A DNA stretch of 64,000 bases from Providencia rettgeri (GCF_013255915.1 NZ_CP053896.1:2108001-2172000), one strand, 5' to 3'; numbered from the stretch's first letter, positions 45,671-54,086 are shown. Made by a program: numbers and translations. Notes: generated from the sequence alone by a model not told the origin.

Positions 45671-47188
45671 ATGTACAACACAGGCACAGTCACAACAACA
45701 GCAAATAGCACTAAAGTAACTGGCACAAACACAAAGTGGAAAGACAACAACTCACTTGTATCAGCAGAGCAAGTTATTTTAATTCAAAACGGAACGACTG
45801 TTTACATTAACAGTATCGCATCAATTCAAAGTGACACTGAGTTAACATTATCTTTTGCGGCTCCAGCGGCAGTAAAAAATGGGAGTTACAGAATATTAAC
45901 AACAATGGTGAACTCTATTTCTGATGCTGCAAACAAGCTAGTTGCAATGAACAATGCAAATGCAGTATTTAGTGAAGTTTTGAATCGAATGTTTACAGAA
46001 ACGGGAATTATCACCGTTGTATTACCTGACGGGACGACATTAAAAACAAAAACATTCGCTGAAATGGATAAGCAGCTAGATGGGAAGTTTGATAAATCGG
46101 GTGGGAAAATTAGCGGTCCAACGTCATTTAGTTCAAATGATAGTTTCCCAAAAATTAATTTAGAGGGAGTAGGTGGGGAATCAACAAGCATTCAAGCTAA
46201 TGTTACTGATGCTAGCTATATGTTCACGCTTGTGAACCGAGATAAAACGGGCGGTGCTAAAAATGCGGTGCGCATACCAAATGCAAGCGGAACAGCAATG
46301 CTTGTGGGTGATTTAGGTTTCGGTGCAGGTAGAAAATCTAATGCAACTGACACTGTTATCATAAAAAACTTCAATGATGCCGACAGAACGGCGGTGTATA
46401 AATCCGATGACTTAACTGAAAATGCGCGCTTTACATACTCACCGATGTTAAATATGACAAGACGCGGCGGGGCTGACGGCACTGGTTTTTGTAGTCAGAT
46501 ACAAGTTGATTCACTCACAGGGATATTAAGTTCTCGTGGCGGAACTTCTGGAGGGAGGTTTTCAGGGTGGATGGATGCATATAGCCCCGCAAACACTACA
46601 AAAGACTCTAACGGCAACTTAAAAGCCGCATCACCGATTATCAAGATTTTTGCTGATCACATTGAACTCAATGGCGAATCAGAAGGCGTTGAAATGGAGT
46701 ACCTTGGTATTGGCCATTACCTCATTAAAGGTGTTGTGGGCTTTAATGCAGATGGTGCATGGGGTATCAATAACGGCTTTGTCATTCCTCAAGACCATAA
46801 CGGTAAAAACATGGTTCTCATTGATTACGAGGTGAGACCTGATGGTGATATTGAAGTTTTTGTTTTCCACCAACAGAACGCAGATATGCCGGAACGTTTC
46901 CAGAATAAGCGCATTAAGCACTTTGATGAAGAAGGCGTGCCTGTTTACTTCGAAAACTACGAACCTTGTGACGTACCTGAATCGCGCTGGATAGACATGC
47001 GTGTCGAAATGCCACCTAACTCACTCTACAATCAAAAGCAAGCTGAAGCTGAGAGACTCGCTAAGCTAGAAGCAGAGCGATTAGCGCAAGAAGAAGCTAA
47101 ACGTGCAGCAGAGGAAGCGGAAAGGGCGGATCAGGAAGCTGCAGAACATAAACAGTATGGCCTTGGCGAAAATGATGTCTTGTTGTAA
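45671..47188 (+). CDS. tail fibre protein
   Basis: 505 residues from ATG 45671 (CGGAGAAT upstream). The N-terminal anchor domain is MYNTGTVTTTANSTKVTGTN, typical of side tail fibres of enterobacterial phages. The middle is beta-rich with Gly-rich segments. The C-terminal domain has YLGIGHYLIKGVVGFNADGA and RWIDMRVEMPPNSLYN. It then ends in an unusual 50-residue Ala/Glu/Arg helix (AEAERLAKLEAERLAQEEAK). No separate chaperone gene follows. Confidence 0.82.
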   Translation: MYNTGTVTTTANSTKVTGTNTKWKDNNSLVSAEQVILIQNGTTVYINSIASIQSDTELTLSFAAPAAVKNGSYRILTTMVNSISDAANKLVAMNNANAVFSEVLNRMFTETGIITVVLPDGTTLKTKTFAEMDKQLDGKFDKSGGKISGPTSFSSNDSFPKINLEGVGGESTSIQANVTDASYMFTLVNRDKTGGAKNAVRIPNASGTAMLVGDLGFGAGRKSNATDTVIIKNFNDADRTAVYKSDDLTENARFTYSPMLNMTRRGGADGTGFCSQIQVDSLTGILSSRGGTSGGRFSGWMDAYSPANTTKDSNGNLKAASPIIKIFADHIELNGESEGVEMEYLGIGHYLIKGVVGFNADGAWGINNGFVIPQDHNGKNMVLIDYEVRPDGDIEVFVFHQQNADMPERFQNKRIKHFDEEGVPVYFENYEPCDVPESRWIDMRVEMPPNSLYNQKQAEAERLAKLEAERLAQEEAKRAAEEAERADQEAAEHKQYGLGENDVLL

Positions 47189-47247
47189 TAATGCACGGAT
47201 ATGCGTAGAAAAGAGATGAATAAATCGCAAGGCCAATTTGTTTTGGC

Positions 47248-47460
47248 CTATTCTTTATATTTTTCTATTAGAGTTGATTCTTCAACGGACAATATATCTG
47301 CGATAATCATCAAGTCGTCTACATAGACAGATATTTCGCCATTTTCACACTTTATATAGTCGACCTCGGAAATAGTGAGATTTTTTGCAATTTCCGATGT
47401 TGATATGCTTTGAGATAAACGTAAGTGCTTAATAAATTCACCGAGAGTTTTGTTCGACAT
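47248..47460 (-). CDS. small XRE-type HTH regulator
   Basis: 70 residues. HTH pattern GEFIKHLRLSQSISTSEIAK followed by NLTISEVDYIKCENGEISV, similar in style to the MrpJ-like gene at 58739-58969. It is the second gene of a leftward pair, its start overlapping the partner by 23 bp. It lies divergently from umuDC. Target unknown. Confidence 0.72.
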   Translation of the reverse strand: MSNKTLGEFIKHLRLSQSISTSEIAKNLTISEVDYIKCENGEISVYVDDLMIIADILSVEESTLIEKYKE

Positions 47461-47707
47461 TTTTTCTATTTTTAGCTTTTTTTAATGACAGATGAAGATA
47501 TATTTCAATAAATCTTATCACTTTTTGAATCTTTTGTTCATCAGCGAGTTGCCAATTCTGGTTAAGCATAAACTCGTTAATTGAAATGCCTTTGCAATCT
47601 ACTTCAGTTCTATAAAAAACGTAAATCTTTGACTGCTCCGTGTGAGATGGCTCTCTATTTTCGTTGATACAGTTTAGTGCAAGTAAAAGTAGTTGATTTT
47701 TGTTCAT
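47438..47707 (-). CDS. small hypothetical partner of the HTH gene
   Basis: 89 residues from ATG 47707, with GGAGGTTAC directly upstream. MNKNQLLLLALNCINENREP begins a small alpha/beta protein with a basic C-terminus (LKKAKNRKNVEQNSR). No family recognised. With the downstream HTH gene it forms a two-gene leftward operon next to the SOS-controlled umuD promoter. Confidence 0.65.
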   Translation of the reverse strand: MNKNQLLLLALNCINENREPSHTEQSKIYVFYRTEVDCKGISINEFMLNQNWQLADEQKIQKVIRFIEIYLHLSLKKAKNRKNVEQNSR

Positions 47708-47857
47708 GTAACCTCCGATTATGAGGTCGTATGATATGTGAGCCACAGGGAGGATTATATCAAGATCAGTCGGAAAAATATAAATCTTACTAACTAGTAC
47801 GATGTAGAGGCATGTAAAAAATAGGGCTTTACATACGCATAAAATGATCAAATAATA

Positions 47858-47873
47858 CTGTGCATGCATACAG
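47858..47873 (+). promoter_or_regulatory. LexA box (SOS operator) of umuDC
   Basis: CTGTGCATGCATACAG is a perfect CTGT-N8-ACAG LexA site with TA before and TA after, 16 bp upstream of the umuD ATG. It places umuDC under SOS control. Confidence 0.92.
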
Positions 47874-47888
47874 TATTATTGGTGTCGT

Positions 47889-48305
47889 ATGAAACTAAGA
47901 TTAATTGAAACAGATGATTTACTAGCAAGCTTCCCCCTCTTTCTTGACCGAGTGCCAGCAGGCTTTCCATCACCCGCTGCGGATTATGTTGAAGACCGCA
48001 TTAATTTAAATAGCGCCCTCATTAAGCACCCTGAAAGCACATATATGCTCAGGGTTGAAGGCAATTCAATGATTGATGCGAATATCAATGATGGTGATGT
48101 TGTTATTGTTGACAGTGCGGTCACAGCAAAAGAGGGGGATATCGTTATAGCTAGCTTCGAGGGCGAATTTACGGTTAAGAAACTACACCTCAACCCACCT
48201 ATGTTACTTCCAATGAATCCCGCTTATTCACCGATCATTATCAACGATGAGCAGGATTTTCAAATATTTGGTGTTGTTACCTATATTATTCATCGGGCGC
48301 AATAA
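47889..48305 (+). CDS. umuD: UmuD-like SOS peptidase
   Basis: 138 residues. After RecA-stimulated self-cleavage it becomes the UmuD' subunit of DNA polymerase V. It has the cleavage-site Ala-Gly in RVPAGFPSPAADYVED, the catalytic Ser in VEGNSMIDANINDGD and Lys in FEGEFTVKKLHL. The stop abuts umuC. It is preceded by a LexA box. Confidence 0.95.
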   Translation: MKLRLIETDDLLASFPLFLDRVPAGFPSPAADYVEDRINLNSALIKHPESTYMLRVEGNSMIDANINDGDVVIVDSAVTAKEGDIVIASFEGEFTVKKLHLNPPMLLPMNPAYSPIIINDEQDFQIFGVVTYIIHRAQ

Positions 48306-49567
48306 TGTTTGCGCTGGTTGATGTAAATAGTTTTTATGCAAGTTGTGAGAAAGTCTTTAGGCCAGATCTGGCAGGGAAGCCGGTAATTGTTTTAAGTAAT
48401 AACGATGGCTGTGTGATTGCTCGTTCATCAGAAGCGAAAAAACTTGGCGTAAAGATGGGGGAGCTGTATTACGAGCGGCACAGTTTTTATAGACAAAACA
48501 ACATTAATATATTTAGTTCTAACTATGTACTTTATGCTGACATGAGTAATAGAGTCATGTCACTATTATCAACATTCGCGCCCCGTTTAGAAATCTATTC
48601 AATCGATGAGGCCTTTCTTGATTTTGCAGGTATGAATAATACCTTTAATCTTGAGGAATATGGCCGCAAAATCCAATCAACTATCCTTCAAAATACTCAC
48701 CTCCCTGTAGGCATCGGTATTGCTCCCACAAAAACTTTAGCGAAATTAGCCAACCATGCGGCAAAAACATGGAAAAAAACAGGTGGAGTTGTTGAACTTT
48801 CCTGCAAGCAACGGCAGCGAAAATTATTATCTCTTATCCCAATCGAAGAGGTGTGGGGTATTGGTCGTAGAATATCGGCAAAATTAAGGATCATGGATGT
48901 AAATACCGCGCTAGATTTAGCGAATGCATCGGTAGCAACTATCCGTAAAACGTTTGGCGTTACATTAGAAAGGACATTGAGAGAACTCAATGGTGAGCCA
49001 TGTATTGAATTAGAAGAAGTCCGAAAAATTAAGCAGCAAATACTGTGCTCTCGTTCATTTGGCCAGAAAGTTTTAGATATAGAAACAATGCGTAAGGCTG
49101 TTTGTGATTATGCAGAACGAGCAGCAGAAAAATTAAGAGAAGAAAAGCAACGCTGCAAAATTATTGGGTTGTTTATTCAAACTAGCCGGCATGCATCAGG
49201 CGAAGATTACGCAAATAGCATTAATATAAAACTCGAATACCCCAGCAGTGATACTAGAGATATTATCAATGCAGCAATGCGTGGGTTAAATACTATTTGG
49301 CTTGACGGTTACCGGTATTATAAAGCAGGCATCATACTATCTGATTTTACTGATTCAGATGTTACTCAGTTTGATATGTTTTCAACACAAAAGCCATTTC
49401 GTAATAGCGATGAGCTAATGAAAATATTAGACTCCATTAATAAGAGCGGGCAGGGTAAAGTGTGGTTTGCTAGTAAGGGCGGTGATAGCGGATACAAAAT
49501 GAAAAGAGAAATGTTATCGCCTGCTTACACAACAAATTTTGATGAGTTACGAGTGGTTAAAAGCTAG
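48305..49567 (+). CDS. umuC: UmuC-like Y-family DNA polymerase
   Basis: 420 residues. Catalytic subunit of polymerase V for lesion bypass. Palm motifs: ALVDVNSFYASCEKVFRPDL at the start, YSIDEAFLDFAG (metal-binding Asp-Glu near 100), and GIGIAPTKTLAKLANHAAK. The C-terminal little-finger domain spans about 240-420. Its 3' third is repeated, with a few substitutions, at 56236-56565. Confidence 0.96.
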   Translation: MFALVDVNSFYASCEKVFRPDLAGKPVIVLSNNDGCVIARSSEAKKLGVKMGELYYERHSFYRQNNINIFSSNYVLYADMSNRVMSLLSTFAPRLEIYSIDEAFLDFAGMNNTFNLEEYGRKIQSTILQNTHLPVGIGIAPTKTLAKLANHAAKTWKKTGGVVELSCKQRQRKLLSLIPIEEVWGIGRRISAKLRIMDVNTALDLANASVATIRKTFGVTLERTLRELNGEPCIELEEVRKIKQQILCSRSFGQKVLDIETMRKAVCDYAERAAEKLREEKQRCKIIGLFIQTSRHASGEDYANSINIKLEYPSSDTRDIINAAMRGLNTIWLDGYRYYKAGIILSDFTDSDVTQFDMFSTQKPFRNSDELMKILDSINKSGQGKVWFASKGGDSGYKMKREMLSPAYTTNFDELRVVKS

Positions 49568-50000
49568 GACATGGGTTGGATGCTTTAAACGCATTGCTGA
49601 ATAAGTAAAAAGCAAGGAGAAGAGTTGTGAAACACAAATAATATGGACTTTGCTTTTTGGCCTGACACCGTTGGGACACAGAGCTAGGTTCAATATGATT
49701 GGTTGCTCTGTGTCATTAGCGGAAGTAGCTAGAATTACTCTGTTATGATTACTGGGGGGCAGGTCAGCAGGACATCGATCGTGAATCATGAGCTTTAAAA
49801 AGCCCCCTATTACTGCTGTATTGGGTTAAGTAAATTAGGCGTAGCTATAGCCATACCATTTTGAGTTGATGGTTCGGTGGAGAAAGTTCGACATAAATCT
49901 AAGTCCCATGAGCAGAGCTAGCATTTAGAATATTGAGGGTACGAACGCGATTATCTGGCCTTCAATACATGTAGTGAAGGCCAGAAAGGATTAACACAGA
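49568..50000. other. non-coding spacer after umuC, start of the cargo interval
   Basis: No credible ORF. The first about 150 bp are repeated after the umuC fragment at 56566-56720 (GGACTTTGCTTTTTGGCCTG common to both). Inverted arms GACACAGAGC (49675-49684) and GCTCTGTGTC (49705-49714) may end the umuDC message. Bases 49715-49950 are unique here. A hairpin at 49954-49985 ends the opposing operon. Confidence 0.6.
49954..49985 (-). terminator. hairpin ending the leftward cargo operon
   Basis: TCTGGCCTTCA (49954-49964) and TGAAGGCCAGA (49975-49985) are perfect inverted arms, 16 bp beyond the stop of the 110-residue gene in the leftward direction. Confidence 0.75.
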
Positions 50001-50333
50001 TTAAAACCATTCATCGTCTTCATAGTCGGATGAAGAAGGATAAGCAATAAGGTAATCAGTATCGACCGCGATGCGGCATACACCATTATCATTGCGGATG
50101 CTGAGATCAAACTCTGTGATCCGATGATTCATTTCCTCAAGTTCAACCAGCACATCGAAGCCATACTCCTGGTTAAAGTAGATGTATAAACCACGATACC
50201 CTTTTTCTCCGTCGTAATTTCTCACGCCGGTTTCTTCAAGTCCAAACTCACGGGCCTCAACATCGAACGATTCAATCAGTTCATCAGTGCTGGAGTGACT
50301 GACATGGACTGTCATGTTACCAGTTAATTTCAT
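50001..50333 (-). CDS. unknown acidic 110-residue protein of the cargo module
   Basis: MKLTGNMTVHVSHSSTDELI, then a region rich in Asp/Glu and Tyr, ending SSDYEDDEWF. Probably a small beta-rich domain. GAGG lies 8 nt upstream of the ATG, and the gene begins 10 bp after the partner's stop, so the two are co-transcribed and likely work together. The very acidic composition would suit an inhibitor, immunity or nucleic-acid-mimic partner, but this is speculation. No family recognised. Confidence 0.75.
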   Translation of the reverse strand: MKLTGNMTVHVSHSSTDELIESFDVEAREFGLEETGVRNYDGEKGYRGLYIYFNQEYGFDVLVELEEMNHRITEFDLSIRNDNGVCRIAVDTDYLIAYPSSSDYEDDEWF

Positions 50334-50343
50334 TATTTTTTCC

Positions 50344-51735
50344 TCAACGCATCAATTTAAGGTCCAGCGCGGACTCTAGGCGGGCACATTCGTCATACAT
50401 CACAGGAGCAATGTCTTGATGAAATTGGTGCAGTTGGACGTAATCAAGTCTCAACAGCTTCCGAATAAAGCCGGTACGATAAGCCCATGAAAGCTTTCTG
50501 CTGACACAATAGCCCGACATTTGAGCACTAATATCGGACTCAAATCCCTCCCAGCAACTCATCACGCTAAAAATATTGCCGACATATTTACGCAGCTCCC
50601 CATGCAGTTTTCTTTCATCAAGCACAGCAATCGCTCTTAAAACCAGTTCATCAAAATCCTTCCGATAGATAAGGTTGCACATATCTATCAACGCGCTGTA
50701 AATGGCCAGCCCCTTAGACGTCGCTCCACGGCGAAGTAGCTGAAGGCTAAGAGGTGAGTTATCTTCATTTTTCGCATAACGTAAATAACGTACAAAATCG
50801 GCGACACGCTCAAGGTATTTGGGATTCATGTTCCTCTCTAATTGAGCACGCCAGTTGCCCCCCGCGCTTCTTTCAAGCGCGTGAATGACAGCAATACATG
50901 TTGCGATCATCATTTCTTCACTACCTGCCTTTGGCGATAAGAAAGATTCCTGGTCTTTACGCCAATGCAAATATGCTGAGACGCTACTTTCGAACTCTTC
51001 GCTCTCTTTGATAAAATACATGCCTTCATTTATGAGGACGTGTAGCCCTGCGTTCTTGCACACGTGCTTAAAAAAAGCCAGCGTGTTTTCTTCATCCACA
51101 GCGGAGTGAGTATTCACCGTGTATTTATCCAGCACTGCATCAATCATCCTATCAAGAAACTGGAAGGCGTCCGACAGACCGGTCAGATAAGTTGCATCTG
51201 GAGCATCATAATCATTATCAACACGAGGCTTCATGCGCAGTATTTCGACGACCATGATTTCCATAGCACATGCCGTTTCTTGTGCAATACGCATAAAATT
51301 GCCGTGATTCGCAATATAGGTTTCAAACATCTCAGAGGCGATCGCACTGTAATGCTGCCTGTCGTCATGGAAATCGTAATAGTTCAATGAGTAGTAAGCA
51401 GGATCATCTTTCAACACGTATGACTTACGCCATTTTTTGGCCAACACATTGAGAGGTGCCATCAGGAGAACAAGACGCCTGTTGCTCTGCGTATTTTTAT
51501 GGTTTGGATATTGTACCCTTGCGATTTCTGAGCCGAGCAGAGAACGTACAGAGTTGCGGTGATTTTTAAGGTCATCCACCTCCTTATAAGATTGTCCGGT
51601 TTTAAAATGTTGCGCCAGATTTGCCATATCACAATTTATCTCATCACGAAGAGCATCTTCTGTGGCAATCTCAGGCTCTTGCCCGAAAAGTGCCAAGTGG
51701 TCATATAAAACGCTTTCAGAAACGTGATCAGTCAT
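50344..51735 (-). CDS. unknown 463-residue helical protein of the cargo module
   Basis: Read from ATG 51735 (MTDHVSESVLYDHLALFG), which has AGGAGATACAG upstream; an in-frame extension to 51768 overlaps the promoter. The protein looks helical throughout, with no membrane segment, no Walker or nuclease motif and no HTH that I can find. Conspicuous segments are YYSLNYYDFHDDRQHYS (about 110-126), FDELVLRAIAVLDERKLHG and a C-terminal VQLHQFHQDIAPVMYDECAR. Codon and base use are GC-richer than the flanking tail and umuDC genes, indicating separate acquisition. Defence or superinfection immunity is a hypothesis from location only. Confidence 0.78.
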   Translation of the reverse strand: MTDHVSESVLYDHLALFGQEPEIATEDALRDEINCDMANLAQHFKTGQSYKEVDDLKNHRNSVRSLLGSEIARVQYPNHKNTQSNRRLVLLMAPLNVLAKKWRKSYVLKDDPAYYSLNYYDFHDDRQHYSAIASEMFETYIANHGNFMRIAQETACAMEIMVVEILRMKPRVDNDYDAPDATYLTGLSDAFQFLDRMIDAVLDKYTVNTHSAVDEENTLAFFKHVCKNAGLHVLINEGMYFIKESEEFESSVSAYLHWRKDQESFLSPKAGSEEMMIATCIAVIHALERSAGGNWRAQLERNMNPKYLERVADFVRYLRYAKNEDNSPLSLQLLRRGATSKGLAIYSALIDMCNLIYRKDFDELVLRAIAVLDERKLHGELRKYVGNIFSVMSCWEGFESDISAQMSGYCVSRKLSWAYRTGFIRKLLRLDYVQLHQFHQDIAPVMYDECARLESALDLKLMR

Positions 51736-51800
51736 ACTGTATCTCCTTATTGATGTCGATGATCCCATTATACTGAAACGCCCTGCTGAATCAGGGATGC
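51736..51800 (-). promoter_or_regulatory. promoter and operator-like palindrome of the cargo operon
   Basis: On the minus strand TATAAT (51772-51767) is a consensus -10 about 30 bp before the ATG at 51735. The palindrome-like CCCTGCTGAATCAGGG (51781-51796) overlaps the expected -35 position, which is otherwise poor, suggesting that a regulator acts here. Confidence 0.55.
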
Positions 51801-52316
51801 AAACTTATATTCCTCAGTATGTGCCCCAAATAACTTACAACATGCAAATACTAGGCATTGTGTAGTGAACTGGGTATGGGATCATGATGCCCGGAACAAC
51901 TCGTTGATTAGATTCCTGTTGATCAACACGAAGTGCTGCTACCAATATCTGCAGTTCGCTCAGACCGGACCGTCAGGTTTAGTTGTCTTATATAGAGTAA
52001 AGAGAGTTTGGGCAATTAGAAAAGCCGATTACTGTGATGAGGTTAACCTTAGCTATATTCAGCTTAAAATTTAGAAATACAAAACATTAATTGGTTGGTT
52101 TATCTTCCCTATAAAAAGCTAAGTGAAAGGATAGGATTTAAGCATGTTAAAATCGATTGATTTATATTCAATGTTTGAGAAATAGCAGTTATCAAAACTA
52201 GATTAATATTTTATATAATCAATGGTTTATAAAATACGATTTTGACTGTGTTTTAGTGAAAACATTATCAATAATATTAAACCTATCAGTAAGTTATGAT
52301 TAATGTAGCTATATAC
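51801..52316. other. non-coding attachment arm (P-arm) of the prophage
   Basis: AT-rich DNA between the cargo module and the right attachment core. It contains TTATCAAAAC at 52189-52198, matching the repeats beside int at the left end, and several ATTATCAATAAT-like sequences near 52264. A 69-codon frame at 51865-52074 shows no convincing protein character. Likely holds Int/Xis/IHF sites. Confidence 0.5.
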
Positions 52317-52480
52317 TGCTGCGCCATATGGGCTGGACTGAAGCGGCTGACCTAATCGTTAAAGGCATGGAAGGCGCAATCGAAGCTAAGACTGTAACGT
52401 ATGACTTCGAACGTCAATTAGAAGGCGCTAAATTACTGAAATGTAGCGAATTCGGTGACGCAATCATTAAACACATGTAA
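52317..52480 (+). pseudogene. icd: displaced icd 3' end; first 49 bp are the right attachment core
   Basis: Encodes the last 53 codons plus stop of Icd ([15 protein letters not shown]...DAIIKHM) without a start. Compared with 8714-8877 there are four differences, all silent. It is followed by a copy of the icd terminator and, 123 bp after the stop, by an integrase remnant. The working icd-int pair at the left end has 122 bp. So this copy was itself the attL of an older prophage. Confidence 0.95.
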
Positions 52481-52504
52481 TTTATTACGTGGTGTGATTA
52501 ATAA

Positions 52505-52534
52505 CGGGAGCCTAAAAGCTCCCGTTTATTTTTT
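52505..52534 (+). terminator. second copy of the icd terminator
   Basis: CGGGAGC-CTAAAA-GCTCCCG, a perfect 7-bp stem, followed by TTTATTTTTT. Compared with 8902-8927 the stem is compensated to perfect pairing. Confidence 0.85.
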
Positions 52535-52602
52535 GTTCAATTAAAATTTTCCCTAAAACCCCCCAAAAATCCCTCCCCAAAACGGCTCAAAAAATAGGCT
52601 AT

Positions 52603-52817
52603 TTAGATCGCGATAATTTGCCATTCTTTACCTCGGTCATCATTATATTTATCAGTCATTTTCTGTGACTTATGGCCAAGAAGTTTCTGAATATTGATAC
52701 CTTGTTCTCGATAGAGTCTTTCCGATAAAGAACGTTGTTCATGAAATGAAGGTGCGGATCTTTCTGGCCATGTTAAACCACCATGTTCAAGACGCTTATA
52801 GACTCTTATAAACGCTT
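52603..52817 (-). pseudogene. C-terminal remnant of a second integrase
   Basis: About 70 codons, open frame without a start. Residues include LEHGGLTWPERSAPSFHEQR, SLSERLYREQGI, LLGHKSQKMTDKYNDDRGKE, ending WQIIAI. The HxxR box and the catalytic Tyr are present; the rest of the enzyme is gone, so it is inactive. The sequence is about three-quarters alike with the complete integrase at 8999-10126 in this part but ends differently, so it came from a related, not identical, phage. Confidence 0.9.
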
Positions 52818-52830
52818 ATAAATGTCTATA
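52791..52830 (+). repeat. four tandem 10-bp repeats at the integrase remnant breakpoint
   Basis: GACGCTTATA, GACTCTTATA, AACGCTTATA and AATGTCTATA follow one another exactly, at a 10-bp (one helical turn) period. An in-frame stop for the integrase remnant falls inside them. They mark the edge of integrase homology. Confidence 0.7.
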
Positions 52831-52949
52831 TGACATACAACTGGGGTTGTTAAGTTAGCTTAAACACTTTAATATGATCGCAGCTATCTTAAGCATATTG
52901 CTTAATTACCCGTCAAAATGTCATTAATCTAAACTAACAAGGGGGCTAT

Positions 52950-53300
52950 ATGAGAACTGAACATACCAGATCTGTACAAACAATTAGCCATGCAACAGAA
53001 CTTGTTAATACATTTTTTGATGATAATACTGAAAAGTTTTTCTCTGTTCGTCGCCTTAGTATGCGAAAGGATCCGAATAGACAGTTGTTTATTGTTACTA
53101 TCGAAAATGATAACAAAAGCGATGAATATGAAATTGTTCCTTTTGCTGAGTTATCATATCGCCAAAAAAAGATTAATATAGTCGTTGACCCTAGCACGCA
53201 ATATCCAGAACTAAATCAAAGCATAACTGATGTGATTGAAAAAATTAAATCTTCAATTCTTGGTTACATGTCAAATTATCAGAAGTTGTCTGTCCATTAA
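52950..53300 (+). CDS. unknown 116-residue protein, first of a two-gene unit
   Basis: MRTEHTRSVQTISHATELVN, a mixed alpha/beta protein with no motif I recognise. AAGGGGG lies 5 nt upstream of the ATG. A palindrome TTAAGCA-TAT-TGCTTAA (52889-52905) lies 45 bp upstream and may be its operator. The next gene starts 18 bp after its stop. It sits just inside the remnant's int end. Confidence 0.65.
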   Translation: MRTEHTRSVQTISHATELVNTFFDDNTEKFFSVRRLSMRKDPNRQLFIVTIENDNKSDEYEIVPFAELSYRQKKINIVVDPSTQYPELNQSITDVIEKIKSSILGYMSNYQKLSVH

Positions 53301-53318
53301 TAAGATAGTGAGAATGGA

Positions 53319-54050
53319 ATGGCTCCAAACTTTACCAGTAGTTACTCAAAGGATCTGAATAGAAAGCCAGAATGTGAAAGAGAAGATGAGATAGAGTCTT
53401 TCCATTATCTTACTGTTGAGGGCGATTTACTAAAAATTACGGAATACGCTCTTACTGGCAGCGAGTTTCATTATTACTCTAAAATTGTCGCATTAGGTTG
53501 TACTACTGAAGGTTTTTATGCAGACCATGCTGAGTTTTTGAGAAGTCACCGATTTTCTGATGAACATATCATTGGTGAGCTGCTTGAGTTAGGAATGCAC
53601 GCGGAAGAAGATGATACTTTAATTGGGCGTGTTGCTTATAATGACTTCACTTTTTTTGATGGTTCAGCGATAAAGACAGGCAAGCAAATTAGGGGCGTGG
53701 CTATTCTTGATGATTATCAGGCTGGTGGCGTAGCTCGTAATGTTTATAAGTGCTTGTTACTGAAGCATGAATATATAGTATGTGATAACTTACAAACTAT
53801 AGGTGGTGGTTCGTTGTGGGTGTCTGGCATGACCAGTATTGGTGAAGTAAGGATCTATGATACCATCCAAAAAAAATTCATTGATGTGCTATCAAAGGCT
53901 GGCTGTGGGTACAACGGTATAATCCCGTGGAGTGCAGAAGGCTTATCTCAAGCGGATATCGCTAAATGGGAGCCTAGGAAGTTATCAATGGACTCATGTC
54001 ACCATATAGTAAACATTATCAGCAAAGATAGAATTTACAATATTGACTAA
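53319..54050 (+). CDS. unknown 243-residue protein, second of a two-gene unit
   Basis: MAPNFTSSYSKDLNRKPECE. The segment VAILDDYQAGGVARNVYKCL then NLQTIGGGSLWVSGMTS resembles the cofactor-binding and substrate parts of acetyltransferase-like proteins only vaguely; I do not assign a family. Six Cys are scattered. It is followed by an intrinsic terminator, so the pair is a self-contained transcription unit. Confidence 0.65.
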   Translation: MAPNFTSSYSKDLNRKPECEREDEIESFHYLTVEGDLLKITEYALTGSEFHYYSKIVALGCTTEGFYADHAEFLRSHRFSDEHIIGELLELGMHAEEDDTLIGRVAYNDFTFFDGSAIKTGKQIRGVAILDDYQAGGVARNVYKCLLLKHEYIVCDNLQTIGGGSLWVSGMTSIGEVRIYDTIQKKFIDVLSKAGCGYNGIIPWSAEGLSQADIAKWEPRKLSMDSCHHIVNIISKDRIYNID

Positions 54051-54063
54051 TGTATTAACAGCT

Positions 54064-54086
54064 AAACCCACTTCGTTGGGTTTTTT
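54064..54086 (+). terminator. terminator of the two-gene unit
   Basis: AAACCCA-CTTCGT-TGGGTTTTTT, 14 bp beyond the stop. Confidence 0.85.

Larger units (their letters stand above)
8714..52365 (+). mobile_element. lambda-type prophage integrated in icd
   Basis: It is bounded by a 49-bp exact direct repeat (8714-8762 and 52317-52365), and icd homology continues beyond each copy. It contains a full lambdoid gene order: int-xis, immunity, replication, Q, lysis, cos, terminase, head, tail, tail fibres and umuDC. The DNA is close to the host in base composition except in the cargo module near the right end. The only obvious lesion is a one-base frameshift in the J gene, so the element could be almost intact. 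Confidence 0.95.

Noticed and set aside
51865-52074. 69-codon rightward frame in the right attachment arm
   Set aside because: No ribosome site, no recognisable domain, and the DNA around it shows non-coding attachment-arm character; I considered a transposase fragment but could not support it.
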